This document shows positions 20,700 through 32,581 of a stretch of 64,000 nt of DNA, in pieces. The first letter of the stretch is position 1; the number at the start of each line of letters is the position of its first letter. The translations under genes and the position numbers were made by a program. Location: the NCBI GenBank assembly GCA_029962745.1, contig CM057156.1, positions 30,354,109 through 30,418,108 on the forward strand, in the 5' to 3' direction. The stretch comes from Echinometra lucunter (Eukaryota; Echinodermata; Echinoidea; Camarodonta; Echinometridae). Under the pieces are notes generated by a model that did not search any database, was not told the DNA's origin, and saw only the letters and a program-made list of their open reading frames with translations.

Positions 20700-23600
20700 A
20701 TGTTATATCATTCAAAATTGGCATTGTAAATTTGATTAAATTTGCATTTAAAGTTAATCTGTAAATTATTGATTGTGATGTATAAAGTCAATTGCATTCT
20801 TAAACATAACAAGAGCACAAATGTTCGATGTTTTGATACTATGTATAGATTTTTTTTTTTTTATACTAATTTTCGTAAATAATTTGTATGAGCATATTGA
20901 AATTTGAATGTTAGGTACGGGCAGCGATTAAATCACCAAGATAATTAAAACAGAAATTCAATGATTTTATCACATTTATCAAAATGAATAACCTAGTTTT
21001 GAGACCAAATTTAAGAAATTGAATTCATCTCCACAGCTTCATGTTTTGAAAATGTTAGACTATAATTTGTATACCCCCTCCCGGCATGTGCTGTGAGCAA
21101 TAGCAGCTATATTGTGTGTCGTTAATTTCATGTATATTTGCTCCAGTTGATGTTTGATAAATGCTATAAAATGATTCGTAAAATGATTATAATCCTTGTC
21201 TTTTTCTGCTTATGTTTGTAAGTTATCAACAGTTCTAATAAACATTAAATGCAAACATTTTCACTATTGTTGGAACAATAATGTGCGAAGATGGAATAGC
21301 AATATAATTGGGGTTAACGTCGTCATAAATTACGGTCATCGTGTTGATGACAAGAGATTTTAAAAAAAATCGTAGGCTGAATGTGGATTTTTAGAAGAAA
21401 ATATAAAGAGAATCAGAGTTAGAATTGCAAAATGAGCATTGAAAAGAAAAGTTACAGAGTAGAGAGAGATTGAGAAAGAGACAAGAGAGATCGACACGAA
21501 TTATAACGGAAAAGGGACGGTAAGGGGTAAAAAATTATGGAGCTGCAGGGAATTGTATAGAATTAGTAACATACTTCAAAACAAACTCTTTGTGGAGTTG
21601 ATATTTCCTCCCTCTTCTCATGATTCAGGTACGGGACGACAACCCCCAACCCTGGATTCGACCCAGGCCTTGTTTCGACCCCCTCCACTGCCTGTCTCCA
21701 TGTCAGTACTCAGGAAATGGCTTTTATCTGCCTATACCCACACATAGGTCAAAAGGTATAACAAGGGGCCAAAGACATGAGTTTGATCTGACTTTTTAAC
21801 AGAGGCAGTATCGGGAAGAGGTCGAAACGTTTTACACATGATAAGAAAATCAGAAAACGCTAATGTAACAAAAGGGATAGGGGTCTAGTTTCCATGAATA
21901 CCATGTTCGTCATCTGCTTTTACCCTCTGAACGTGATGAATTTCATTTTCATGTCAAGTAAGAGCAAAATGGAAGCTTTCAAATACTCCATTGCATGAAA
22001 TACTAAAATTAGATTTTTTCCCGAGGGTATAACATTTTATGCCTAGTTTTCATTTTAAGTAAAGATGTCACGGGCATTATTTACAGGGCTGACTCTTGTA
22101 TTTGGAATGTGTCTTTGCTATAAATATTTTCTGTTGAATAGCAAATGTATACTTGACTTCACATTAATGATAACAATCAACATTGTCGACAGGAATATAT
22201 CACTTGTCCGTTTCTAACAAAATATGTATTTTTATTTCGTAACAGTCCGTTTCTAACAAATATGTATTTTTAAAGCAAAGCAATTTCGTTACGGCCGAGG
22301 CCGAGGTGGATGGAATAGTCCATATATCAAAGTACTTTAATTATTAATAAAAACGAGGTGATCCACGGATATTTGCTTCCAAGTCGAAATGAAGCCATAC
22401 GAAACCACGAGGAATTGAATTGGTAACATTCATGCAGTCATTGCCACATCCTCTTCTTGTGGTCTGATATTTAAAAGTCAAAGTTTATGAGACTCCCGAA
22501 TCTATTTCGGGACAACTTTTCATGAAAGGAGAAAGCGAATTGTCGGAGAATGTGTTAACAAGGAAGAATGGCTTAAGTTTGCATCCAAACTTGCTCTCCT
22601 GTGATCCGAATTACCATGATTACCGCTTGAAGGTTAGCATTTGCACCCAATATTGTACATGTATGCGATAGCAGGTTCTGATCAACGTTTCCCATGATCC
22701 TATTTCAGTTGTCAACTTTATTGTTAGCAGTTAAATTTGTGTTATATGTTGATATTATGTCGATTTTTGTGATGAAGAAATAAATATTTTGATTTCTGAT
22801 GTACTTTTAAATTTGATCAGTCCTGATCCGAACTTAACCTAACCATGACATATAATTAAATACCAGGTTACAATATTGAAACAATTATATGTATTATGGG
22901 CGGAAATTCCACATCCCCCCCCCCCCCGTACACACACACAAATATACCTGGGAGACCGTGTCCTCCCCAAATAATTGTGTATTTTTTGTTTTAAAAGATT
23001 AAAGATTAAAGACAAAAGGTACCTCCAACCCTCCTTGCTTGTCAGTGAATTCGGGTGTAGAAAATTGAGAACCCTTTTTTTCTTCTTTGATTGTCAGAAA
23101 ATTTCAGATTTACGCCCAAGACAAGCATATTTTTAAAATGAATATATTGAAAATAAACATTAAATAACCAACCCCGTCCTTTTCACTCTAAGTTTTTTTT
23201 TAAGATCTGCGGGCCACCTTTCTGACATATCAGACGAGAGTCTCACAACGTAATGTAATCCCAACTTTAGAACCTATGCATTTTGAAATATATTTTTATC
23301 TCCATCTTAACAGATTGATTGAAGTTCACAAAGGGTATCCTATCAGCGTTCTGATCTATAAATGGAGTTTAAGGGGAAGAAAAAGGGAGGGAAATTAATC
23401 ATACTTCGTGCGCTTGTGAACTTTCCGTGCCCCTGGCTATTTATCCTGCAGAATATGATTTTTTCAAGGGCCCCTAAAGTATCGGCCACTGGTAAGAATT
23501 AGGTGGGGAAAAGGAGGGAAAGATAGCAGGTTAGATAAGTCCCAAGCTTTGGAGAAGAGTCGTAAACTCACATCTCCCGGGAAAGAAATTCTACCGTTTG

Positions 23601-24192
23601 CCTCATAAAGACGAATTCATGGCAGTTATCAGTAATACGCGGTGTAAGGGTGATGAAGTAAATCATGAGAATCATGATAAAGTAAATAAGCAATTTAAAT
23701 ATTATGGGAGATTCTTGTATAACGCTCATTTCTGGCACTTCTTTGTTATTACTTTATACTGTTACTTTATATTCACTTTGAAATAATTTTCCTGTTTAGA
23801 AACCCTTCATTTTCCCTACATCAGAATAATCCTAACTGTCATTATCCCTTTCTTGATATTCTGCCATCTCATTTTGTAATATTAGTGATAATAAAAAAAT
23901 CACTTACTTTTAATGAAAATAGGGGTAGATGGGTAATCTCAGTGTATATGGGATTGGTGTGTCATATCATCTTCATCGGAGTGTACTGATTGGGGCACTT
24001 GCACCAGATATTTTCGATTAATTTGGGGAGTTTTATTACATGGTGCAGGCCAGGTAAGGAAAGAGATTTCTGTAACTTTCAACACATCCATAAAATAAGA
24101 TCTGGAACGCTATCGATAAGGGGTTCACATCATTCGATACCTCTCATCGGGTAATGGGGTCTCTCTATCACCTGTCGCCTGTACTCAAGAGA
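20700..24192. other. DNA downstream of the Ig receptor, no further gene
   Basis: AT-rich sequence, one half of the duplicated block. Short frames such as 23598-23786 recur in the second copy at 29657-29845 but show no recognisable domain. A C run lies at about 22915-22927. Confidence 0.55.
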
Positions 24193-24692
24193 NNNNNNNN
24201 NNNNNNNNNNNNNNNNNNNNNNNNNNNNNNNNNNNNNNNNNNNNNNNNNNNNNNNNNNNNNNNNNNNNNNNNNNNNNNNNNNNNNNNNNNNNNNNNNNNN
24301 NNNNNNNNNNNNNNNNNNNNNNNNNNNNNNNNNNNNNNNNNNNNNNNNNNNNNNNNNNNNNNNNNNNNNNNNNNNNNNNNNNNNNNNNNNNNNNNNNNNN
24401 NNNNNNNNNNNNNNNNNNNNNNNNNNNNNNNNNNNNNNNNNNNNNNNNNNNNNNNNNNNNNNNNNNNNNNNNNNNNNNNNNNNNNNNNNNNNNNNNNNNN
24501 NNNNNNNNNNNNNNNNNNNNNNNNNNNNNNNNNNNNNNNNNNNNNNNNNNNNNNNNNNNNNNNNNNNNNNNNNNNNNNNNNNNNNNNNNNNNNNNNNNNN
24601 NNNNNNNNNNNNNNNNNNNNNNNNNNNNNNNNNNNNNNNNNNNNNNNNNNNNNNNNNNNNNNNNNNNNNNNNNNNNNNNNNNNNNNNNNNNN
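24193..24692. other. Assembly gap of exactly 500 N
   Basis: Unsequenced gap. Left of it copy A of the duplicated block ends; right of it copy B starts inside the third Ig domain. The true sequence here is unknown, and the round number suggests a placeholder. Confidence 1.
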
Positions 24693-25676
24693 CCTTTCGT
24701 CTTTCCGTCGATCTTTTCCCGCCATTGCCGAGGGTTGATGTTGGTGGTGAAACATCGTTTACCTGCGAAGGACGCGGACCTACTGAAGCTCCTCTGAACT
24801 TCAGCTGCGAGTAAACAACCAGGAGATCCACCGGGCGGCAATTGGGTCATTCTGGAACAATGTCAGATCTTTCCGTCTCCAATGTGACTACCCTTAACAA
24901 TCAATCAAGCATTATATGCACGGTTCGCGGCTGCTCCGGACAATCAGTGAAGACATACGCAGTACTCATGGTCAATGATTTACCCATAGGAGAAACGTCC
25001 ACTTCATCCAGAGGCAATCGTCCAGCAAGTGGAATTATCCTCAACTAGTCGTCCACTCTCAAGAAATCGTCAACAAGACGGATCGACTCTGACGATGCCA
25101 AACTCTATTCAGTAGAAGACTCGTCATCATCATATCCTTCGGGGGCAGTCATGTTCGGCGTCCTTGTCGGCGCTACCATCGCCATCGTAAGCATCTACCG
25201 TAGTCGTAAAGTAGCCGGAACTCAGTCAAAACCAAGTCGTTCAAGAGCTCGTTCAAGACAGGGTCTACGAAAAGCACAAAGAGCACAAAGCAAATATGTA
25301 AGCGGACCGTGGGTTCACCAACAGAGGAAGTCGCATCTGGAGAGATTCCAGAGAATCACCTTCAACGACACGCAGATCACTTCGCCGATCCTATCCTGGA
25401 TTACGACGATCCACCGGTCGAGGATAACGTCGACGGACCCTGACGACAGCTACCTCGGGACTATGTCCAGACAGCCTTTCGTCATCGAAATACGAGGATC
25501 TCCATAGCATGTTATGCACTCCTTAAGCTTTGACCGGTTCTACAACCGAAGCGCCGACAGTTCCTGAATTGGAGTATGAGGATGTAATTGCGGATAGGAA
25601 TTGGTCAACGAGGAGTTATCCGATGAATAGGAATCAATGCGATGAAAATATATACCTCAACAGGACATCGGTTCAT
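24693..25676 (+). pseudogene. Second, frameshifted partial copy of the Ig receptor gene
   Basis: Corresponds to residues 229-559 of the intact receptor; the first two Ig domains fall in or before the gap. At least 20 single-base indels relative to 17891-19570 break the frame repeatedly, including in the Ig3 domain (about 24800-24930), around the membrane helix (about 25110-25150) and one at the stop codon. Very few substitutions accompany them. Real pseudogenes accumulate substitutions at least as fast as indels, so the breaks are more likely sequencing errors than decay. This entry marks a broken copy in the assembly, not a proven second locus. Confidence 0.8.
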
Positions 25677-26060
25677 GAAAGTAGAAATATTTTAATGAAG
25701 AACGAATACAAGCCATATCTGTCTATCAGAACAATGACGCTAAGTGACTGCCACGTTATAGACGTGACCATTTGAAGTTGTTGAGAGATATGAGGTCGAC
25801 GAGCAACACTTTACGAATGAGAGTCAGTTGAATGGAGACATTATGCCGGTCATTGACATTCATCAAAGCAATGCATCCAAGCTTAACATCCATGATGTTT
25901 TGTAATAGGGGTGCTAGTAACTGCCTGTCTATCTGGTAGATTTGTTATGTATTGTCATCCTTTATCTCTCTCGCCATCCTTGTCTATCTATCAGTTTGAC
26001 TTTTTCAGTCTTTATTTCTATCATTCTCCTCTTTAAAAAAATTCAGTATTCTCATCATTA

Positions 26061-26294
26061 TACACTCTAAAAATTTTTTTTTTAAAGGTTACCCAATATT
26101 GGGTAAAAGGGAACATGCATGTTGTTTGGTAAAATGATACCAAATACTGTGTAAATTTTACCCAACGTTGCGTAAAATTTACCCTTTTTATGCATTTTTA
26201 CCTAAAGTGGGACAAAATTTTACCCAACAAACATGCATGTTCCCTATATAACCCAATATTTGGTAAATTTTCACTCAACCTTTTTCTGAGTGTA
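26061..26294. mobile_element. GGGTAAA motif-array foldback MITE, copy B
   Basis: Counterpart of the element at 19956-20194 in the duplicated block. It has the same ends (TACACTCTAA and GAGTGTA) and the same foldback interior, with small indels. It is not an independent insertion. Confidence 0.8.
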
Positions 26295-29200
26295 ACCATG
26301 GTAAACTGATTAGTATTCTATGGAAGTGTATTTTCCTGATTCTCTTGAGTTAATGTTATCTCTGGTAGTAGTGAATGCAGCAGTGCTGAGCACTTCTGCT
26401 TATCTTATCGTGAACGCAATTTGAAAATGATGCATTGAAAGAGGTACTCTTCAAAACTCAGATTTGTATTATTCATTGATTGACAAAATAATTATTCGTT
26501 TTTAAAAATTTTGCTTCCTTCTTCTTAGCCACAAAGCTGGAATTAGGGAAGTTCTTATGCGGCAAAGTTATAACTGGAAAAGGGCTAAGTACTCGTTCAT
26601 GATGTACTTCAAATTTGAATGTATTTTGATCTTTCAACCATTGCCAAGTGACAGCCCCACCCCCCCACAAAAAATAAATAACATTAAATATAAATTATAT
26701 AATGAACGATTCTGCTTAGGAGCCAATCTTCTTTTTTGTTGATCCTATCTCAAATAAATGAAGCGTGACTGAATAAAGCTTTAAGACTGTAATGTTATAT
26801 CATTCAAAATTGCGCATTGTAAATTTGATTAAATTGCATTTCAAGTTAATCTGTAAATTATTGATTGTGATGTATAAAGTCAATTGCATTCTTAACATAA
26901 CAAGAGCACAAATGTTCGATGTTTTGATACTATGTATAGATTTTTTTTATTTTATACTAATTTCGTAAATAATTTGTATGAGGCATATTGAAATTTGAAT
27001 TTAGGTACGGCAGCGATTTAAATCACCAAGATAATTAAAACAGAAATTCAATGATTTTATCACATTTATCAAAATGAATAACCTAGTTTTGAGACCAAAT
27101 TTAAGAAATTGAATTCATCTCCACAGCTTCATGTTTTGAAAATGTTAGGACTATAATTTGTATACCCCCTCCCGGCATTTGCTGTGAGCAATAGCAGCTA
27201 TATTGTGGTCGTTAATTTCATGTACATTTGCTCCAGTTGATGTTTGATAAATGCTATAAAATGATTCGTAAATGATTATAATCCTTGTCTTTTCTGCTTA
27301 TGTTTGTAAGTTATCAACAGTTCTAATAAACATTAAATGCAAACATGTTCACGTATTGTTGGAACAATAATATGCGAAGATGAATAGCAATATGATTGGG
27401 GTTAACGTCGTCATAAATTACGGTCATCGTGTTGATGACAAGAGATTTAAAAAAAAATCGTAGGCTGAATGTGGATTTTTAGAAGAAAATATAAAGAGAA
27501 TCAGAGTTAGAATTGCAAAATGAGCATTGAAAAGAAAAGTTACAGAGTAGAGAGAGATTGAGAAAGAGACAAGAGAGATCGACACGAATTATAACGGAAA
27601 AGGGACGGTAAGGGGTAAAAAAATTATGGACTGCAGGGAATTGTATAGAATTAGTAACATACTTCAAAACAAACTCTTTGTGGAGTTGATATTTCCTCCC
27701 TCTTCTCATGATTCAGGTACGGGACGACAACCCCCAACCCTGGATTCCGACCCAGGCCTTGTTTCGACCCCCTCCACTGCCTGTCTCCATTGTCAGTACT
27801 CAGGAAATGGCTTTTATCTGCCTATACCCACACATAGGTCGAAAGGTATAACAAGGGGCCAAAGACATGAGTTTGATCTGACTTTTTAACTGCAGAGGCA
27901 GTATCGGGAAGAGGTCGAAACGTTTACACATGATAAGAAATCAGAAAACGCTAATGTAACAAAAGGGATAGGGGTCTAATTTCCATGAATACCATGTTCG
28001 TCATTTGCTTTTACCCTATGAACATGATGGATTTCAGTTTCATGTCAAGTAAGAGCAAAATGCAAGCTTTCAAATACTCCATTGCATGAAATACTAAAAT
28101 TAGATTTTTTTCCCGAGGGTATAACATTTTATGCCTAGTTTTTAATTTAAGTAAAGATGTCACGGGCATTATTTACAGGGCTGACTCTTGTATTTGGAAT
28201 GTGTCTTTGCTATAAATATTTTTTGTTAAATAGCAAATGTATACTTGACTTCACATTGATGATAACAATCTACATTGTCGACAGGAATATATCACTAGTC
28301 CGTTTCTAACAAAATATGTATTTCATTTCGTAACAGTCCGTTTCTAACAAATGTGTATTTTTAAAGTAAAACAATTTCGTTATGGCCGAGGCCGAGGTGG
28401 ATGGAATTGTCCATATATCAAAGTGCTTTAATTGTTAATAAAAATGAGGTGATCCACGGATATTTGCTTCCAAGTCGAAATGAAGCCAAACGAAACCACG
28501 AGGAATTGAATCGGTAACATTCATGCAGTCATTGCCACATCCTCTTCTTGTGGTCTGATATTTAAAAGTCAAAGTTTATGAGACTCCCTAATCTATTTCG
28601 GGACAACTTTTCATGAAAGGAGAAAGCGAATTGTCCTAGAATGTGTTAACAAGGAAGAATGGCTTAAGTTTGCATCCAAACTTGCTCTCCTGTGATCCGA
28701 ATTACCATGATTACCGCTTGAAGGTGAGCATCTGCACCTAATATTGTACATGTATGCGATAGCAGGTTCTGATCAACGTTTCCCATGATCGTTTGCAGTT
28801 AAATTGTGTTGTATGTGATATTATGTCGATTTTTGTGATGAAGAAATAAGTATTTTGATTTCTGATGTACTTTTAAATTTGATCAGTCCTGATCCGGACT
28901 TAACCTAACCGTGACATATAATTGAATACCAGGTTACAATATTGGAACATTATATGTATATGGGCGGAAATTCCACATCCCCCCCCCCCTCCCCGTACAC
29001 ACACACAAATATACCTGGGAGACCGTGTCCTCCCCAATAATGTGTATTTTTTGTTTTAAAAGATTAAAGATTAAAGACAAAGGTACCTCCAACCCTCCTT
29101 GCTTGTCAGTGAATTCGGGTTGTAGAAAATTGAGAACCCTTTTTTTTCTTCTTTGATTGTCAGAAAATTCAGATTTACGCCCAAGAACAAACATATTTTT

Positions 29201-30543
29201 AAAATGAATATATTGAAAATAAACATTAAATAACCAACCCCGTCCTTTTCACTCTAAGTTTTTTTTAAAGATCTGCGGGCCACCTTTCTGACATATCAGA
29301 CGAGAGTCTCACAACGTAATGTAATCCCAACTTTAGAACCTGTGCATTTTGAAATATATTTTTATCTCCATCTTAACAGATTGATTGAAGTTCACAAAGG
29401 GTATCCTATCAGCGTTCTGATCTATAAATGGAGTTTAAGGGGAAGAAAAAGGGAGGGAAATACTTCGTGCGCTTGTGAACTTTCCGTGCCCCTGGCTATT
29501 TATCCTGCAGAATATGATTTTTTCAAGGGCCCCTAAAGTATCGGCCACTGGTAAGAATTAGGTGGGGAAAAGGAGGGAAAGATAGCAGGTTAGATAAGTC
29601 CCAAGCTTTGGAGAAGAGTCGTAAACTCACATCTCCCGGGAAAGAAATGCTACCGTTTGCCTCCTAAAGACGAATTCATGGCAGTTATCAGTAATACGCG
29701 GTGTAAGGGTGATGAAGTAAATCATGAGAATCATGATAAAGTAAATAAGCAATTTAAATATTATGGGAGATTCTCGTATAACGCTCATTTCTGGCACTTC
29801 TTTGTTATTACTTTATACTGTTACTTTATATTCACTTTGAAATAATTTTCCTGTTTAGAAACCCATCATTTTCCCTACATCAGAATAACCCTAGCTGTCA
29901 TTATCCCCTTCTTGATATCCTGCCATCTCATTTTGTAATATTAGTGATAATAAAAAAATCACTTACTTTTAATGAAAATAGGGGTAGATGGGTAATATCA
30001 GTGTATATGGGGTTGATGTGTCATATCATCTTCATCGAGTTACTGATTGGGGCACTTGCACCAGATATTTTCGATTAATTTGGGGAGTTTTATTACATGG
30101 TTCAGGCCAGGTAAGGAAAGAGATTTCTGTAACTTTCAACACATCCATAAAATAAGATCTGGAACGCTATCGATAAGGGGTTCACATCATTCGATACCTC
30201 TCATCGGGTAATGGGGTCTCTCTATCACCTGTCGTCTGTACTCAAGAGACCACCCCACCCCCTCTCTCTTTCTCTCTTATCTCTTATTCTCTCTTTCTCT
30301 CTCTCCCTCTCCCTGTCTCCCATTCTCTCCTGCTCCCTCCAACTGTTTTCTCTATCCAACTCATTGTTTCCCCCTCTCCTCCTCTTCTTTCCCCTCCCTC
30401 TCAATCTTGATATTATTCTCTCTATTTCTCCCTCCAACTTTCCAATGCTCTCTACTTCTTACTGTTCTCTTTCTCTCTCCCCCCTTATTCTCTCTCCCTC
30501 CCTCCCAAATTCTTAACTCTCGATGTATGCTTACATGCTTCTT

Positions 30544-30574
30544 TCTCTCTCTCTCTCTCTCTCTCTCTTTGTCT

Positions 30575-30611
<37 letters not shown>
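30544..30611. repeat. (CT)n then (TA)n microsatellite
   Basis: CT array at about 30544-30568 followed by TA array at about 30577-30611, immediately beyond the end of the duplicated block. Confidence 0.95.
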
Positions 30612-30613
<2 letters not shown>

Positions 30614-31574
30614 TTCTCTTTATTTTTTCTGCTCCCCCCCCCATCCTTAACGTTCTATTTCTACTTCGTTCTCAGTCTTCTCTCTCTATCCCTCCCCCTC
30701 TCTCCCTCTCTCCCTTTCTGTTTCTCTTTCTTATCCCTTATTACCCCTTCCTTTCCTCCCCCCCCCTCCTTCACCTCTTTCTCCATAACTTCTATGGACG
30801 AGTGACCCCACCCGTCATAATCTCAACAAGGTGCAGATTGAGTACATTTGGCAACGATTATCTTCACTCATCCAGCCCTGATTAGTTATCAGATCCCTTA
30901 TCATTTCAACTTGTAACAACTTTTTCAAATTGACCAACAGGCAGTTTTTATAGGATAATCGGTGATCTGATTCCATACAAACTTTCAAGGTAAAGGCACT
31001 AACCTGTTTATCCCTATTCATATAGAAGATAAGTTATGTTATGATCAGAACACTTGAAAATATCAGTCCTGTCTTTTTTAGTTTAATAGCAAAACAATCA
31101 GGACTATTGTCGGTCTGTTTTTATAATATATAAATATCTATTTTTTTTTTTATTTAAAGGGACTTTACGATTTGGAGGTTGTGTCGCCATTTTTTAAAAT
31201 TCTATATTTAAAACGAATACCTAAGAGAGGTATAATAAGTTGAATCAATGAACTATCTAGCTTTTCAGACTGTTCAAACTCAGTGAAAAATCGATTATGA
31301 GGGTATTATCACAAGAAATACCGTGTCGGGACTCGGAAATCATTCGATTATCACATTTGATACCTGCGAAATACATATCGAATCAAACGGGATTTATACG
31401 ACTTCAAACAAATCTTCACTTATCATGAAAGGAAACATTGCATCAACAACTAGCCTGTATGCGCTAGGTCGGTGTGGGAAGTTGAGTACCATTTCGGAAA
31501 CTGCAGTCATAGTAAGTAAACGTGTATTTTGTAAGATGAAGAGTAACGATTGTAAGTAGCAGTCTAAGGGATTA

Positions 31575-31640
31575 AGTTAGTGAGCAGTGGGTGAAGCTCG
31601 GAGTTCGAATCCTGGCCGTGTCTTACTCCCCACACGCTCA
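31575..31640 (+). mobile_element. tRNA-derived SINE fragment
   Basis: Contains a B-box-like AGTTCGAATCC at 31602-31612 followed by TGGCCGTG, with a degraded A-box region before it. No body matching the 11.3-kb SINE follows. It is probably a decayed head of the same or a related family. Confidence 0.45.
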
Positions 31641-32549
31641 GCTTATGATTTGTCTATCTGTCTAACTGTCACTACCTGTCTCTGTCGCTTTTTCCTCTCG
31701 TCTTCTCTTCTCTCTCTTTTTTTTTTTTTTTTTTTTTGGTCTTCTCACGCGATCTTAATACTTTCTCATGTTTCAGCACGGTATTATTCTAGTCCCAACC
31801 TCAATCCCTCCCCCAACACCATAACTATTTCCCTCCATGCATGCATCTACTCCAAATATTAATTTCTTTGACTATTTTAATCGGGTGACTTGACGACCTT
31901 TCGACTATCAAAAAGTGAGTAATTTCCCTGGATTTACGTACATCGTGTGATCGGCGTGAATGATTAATTTTTTGACCAGTCTACGATCTAATGCAAACTG
32001 ATGGCTCGTCGCTGATAGTAAAAGTCACATAAACGAAGAAAGTGATGGCCGGTTCCGTTATTTCGGTATAAACTAGGAAGTGTTTTCCCGCCAAAGCTTC
32101 TCCCATAGGTACTTTATGCCGAGGTCTGGACAAGTATGAGAGAATGAAGCTAAAATACAAGAAGACCTGGCGTTGTCATGGAGATGAGACGGAACTTTGT
32201 ATAACTTCACAAAACCCCTTGTTACTGCCTCCCACTATTCAGTTACCCGTCACAAGCCAATTTAAATGTTACACATAACGCTTCCCGCCCCCAAAAGAAA
32301 TTATATATGAATCCTATCTTATAGGAAAAGAAAAAAACAACAGATAAATCAAAGCAAAACGCGCGCAAAAAAAAAAAAACTAACACGAAATGATTTTTTT
32401 TCTATCGTTTCGTATCTTCTTTTTTTTCTGTATTTCATGACGAAAGAAGATGACATGAAATATCAAACAAATGCATAATTTACTATTTTGATACCTTGCA
32501 ATAGTGTGTCACTTTCTATCAGTTAACATCTCCCTCCCCCCTCTCTCTT

Positions 32550-32581
<32 letters not shown>

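Larger units (their letters stand above)
18576..24192 (+). repeat. Duplicated block, copy A
   Basis: From residue 229 of the receptor, through its 3' UTR and about 3.5 kb beyond, this block is repeated collinearly and in the same orientation as 24693-30249. It ends exactly at the assembly gap. Copy A contains the intact coding sequence. Confidence 0.97.
24693..30249 (+). repeat. Duplicated block, copy B
   Basis: Collinear same-strand repeat of 18576-24192. Up to about 27.95 kb the differences are nearly all one-base insertions and deletions, often in short homopolymers. Beyond that they are mainly substitutions with a few larger indels, such as about 30 bases missing near 28790 and 8 near 29461. 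This suggests an unpolished patch joined to an allelic haplotype. Confidence 0.95.

Noticed and set aside
24130..24850. Open frames spanning the gap
   Set aside because: They run through 500 undefined bases and carry no information.
25151..25775. Separate short genes in copy B of the receptor
   Set aside because: They are frame-shifted pieces of the receptor tail, matching the intact copy base for base apart from one-base indels.
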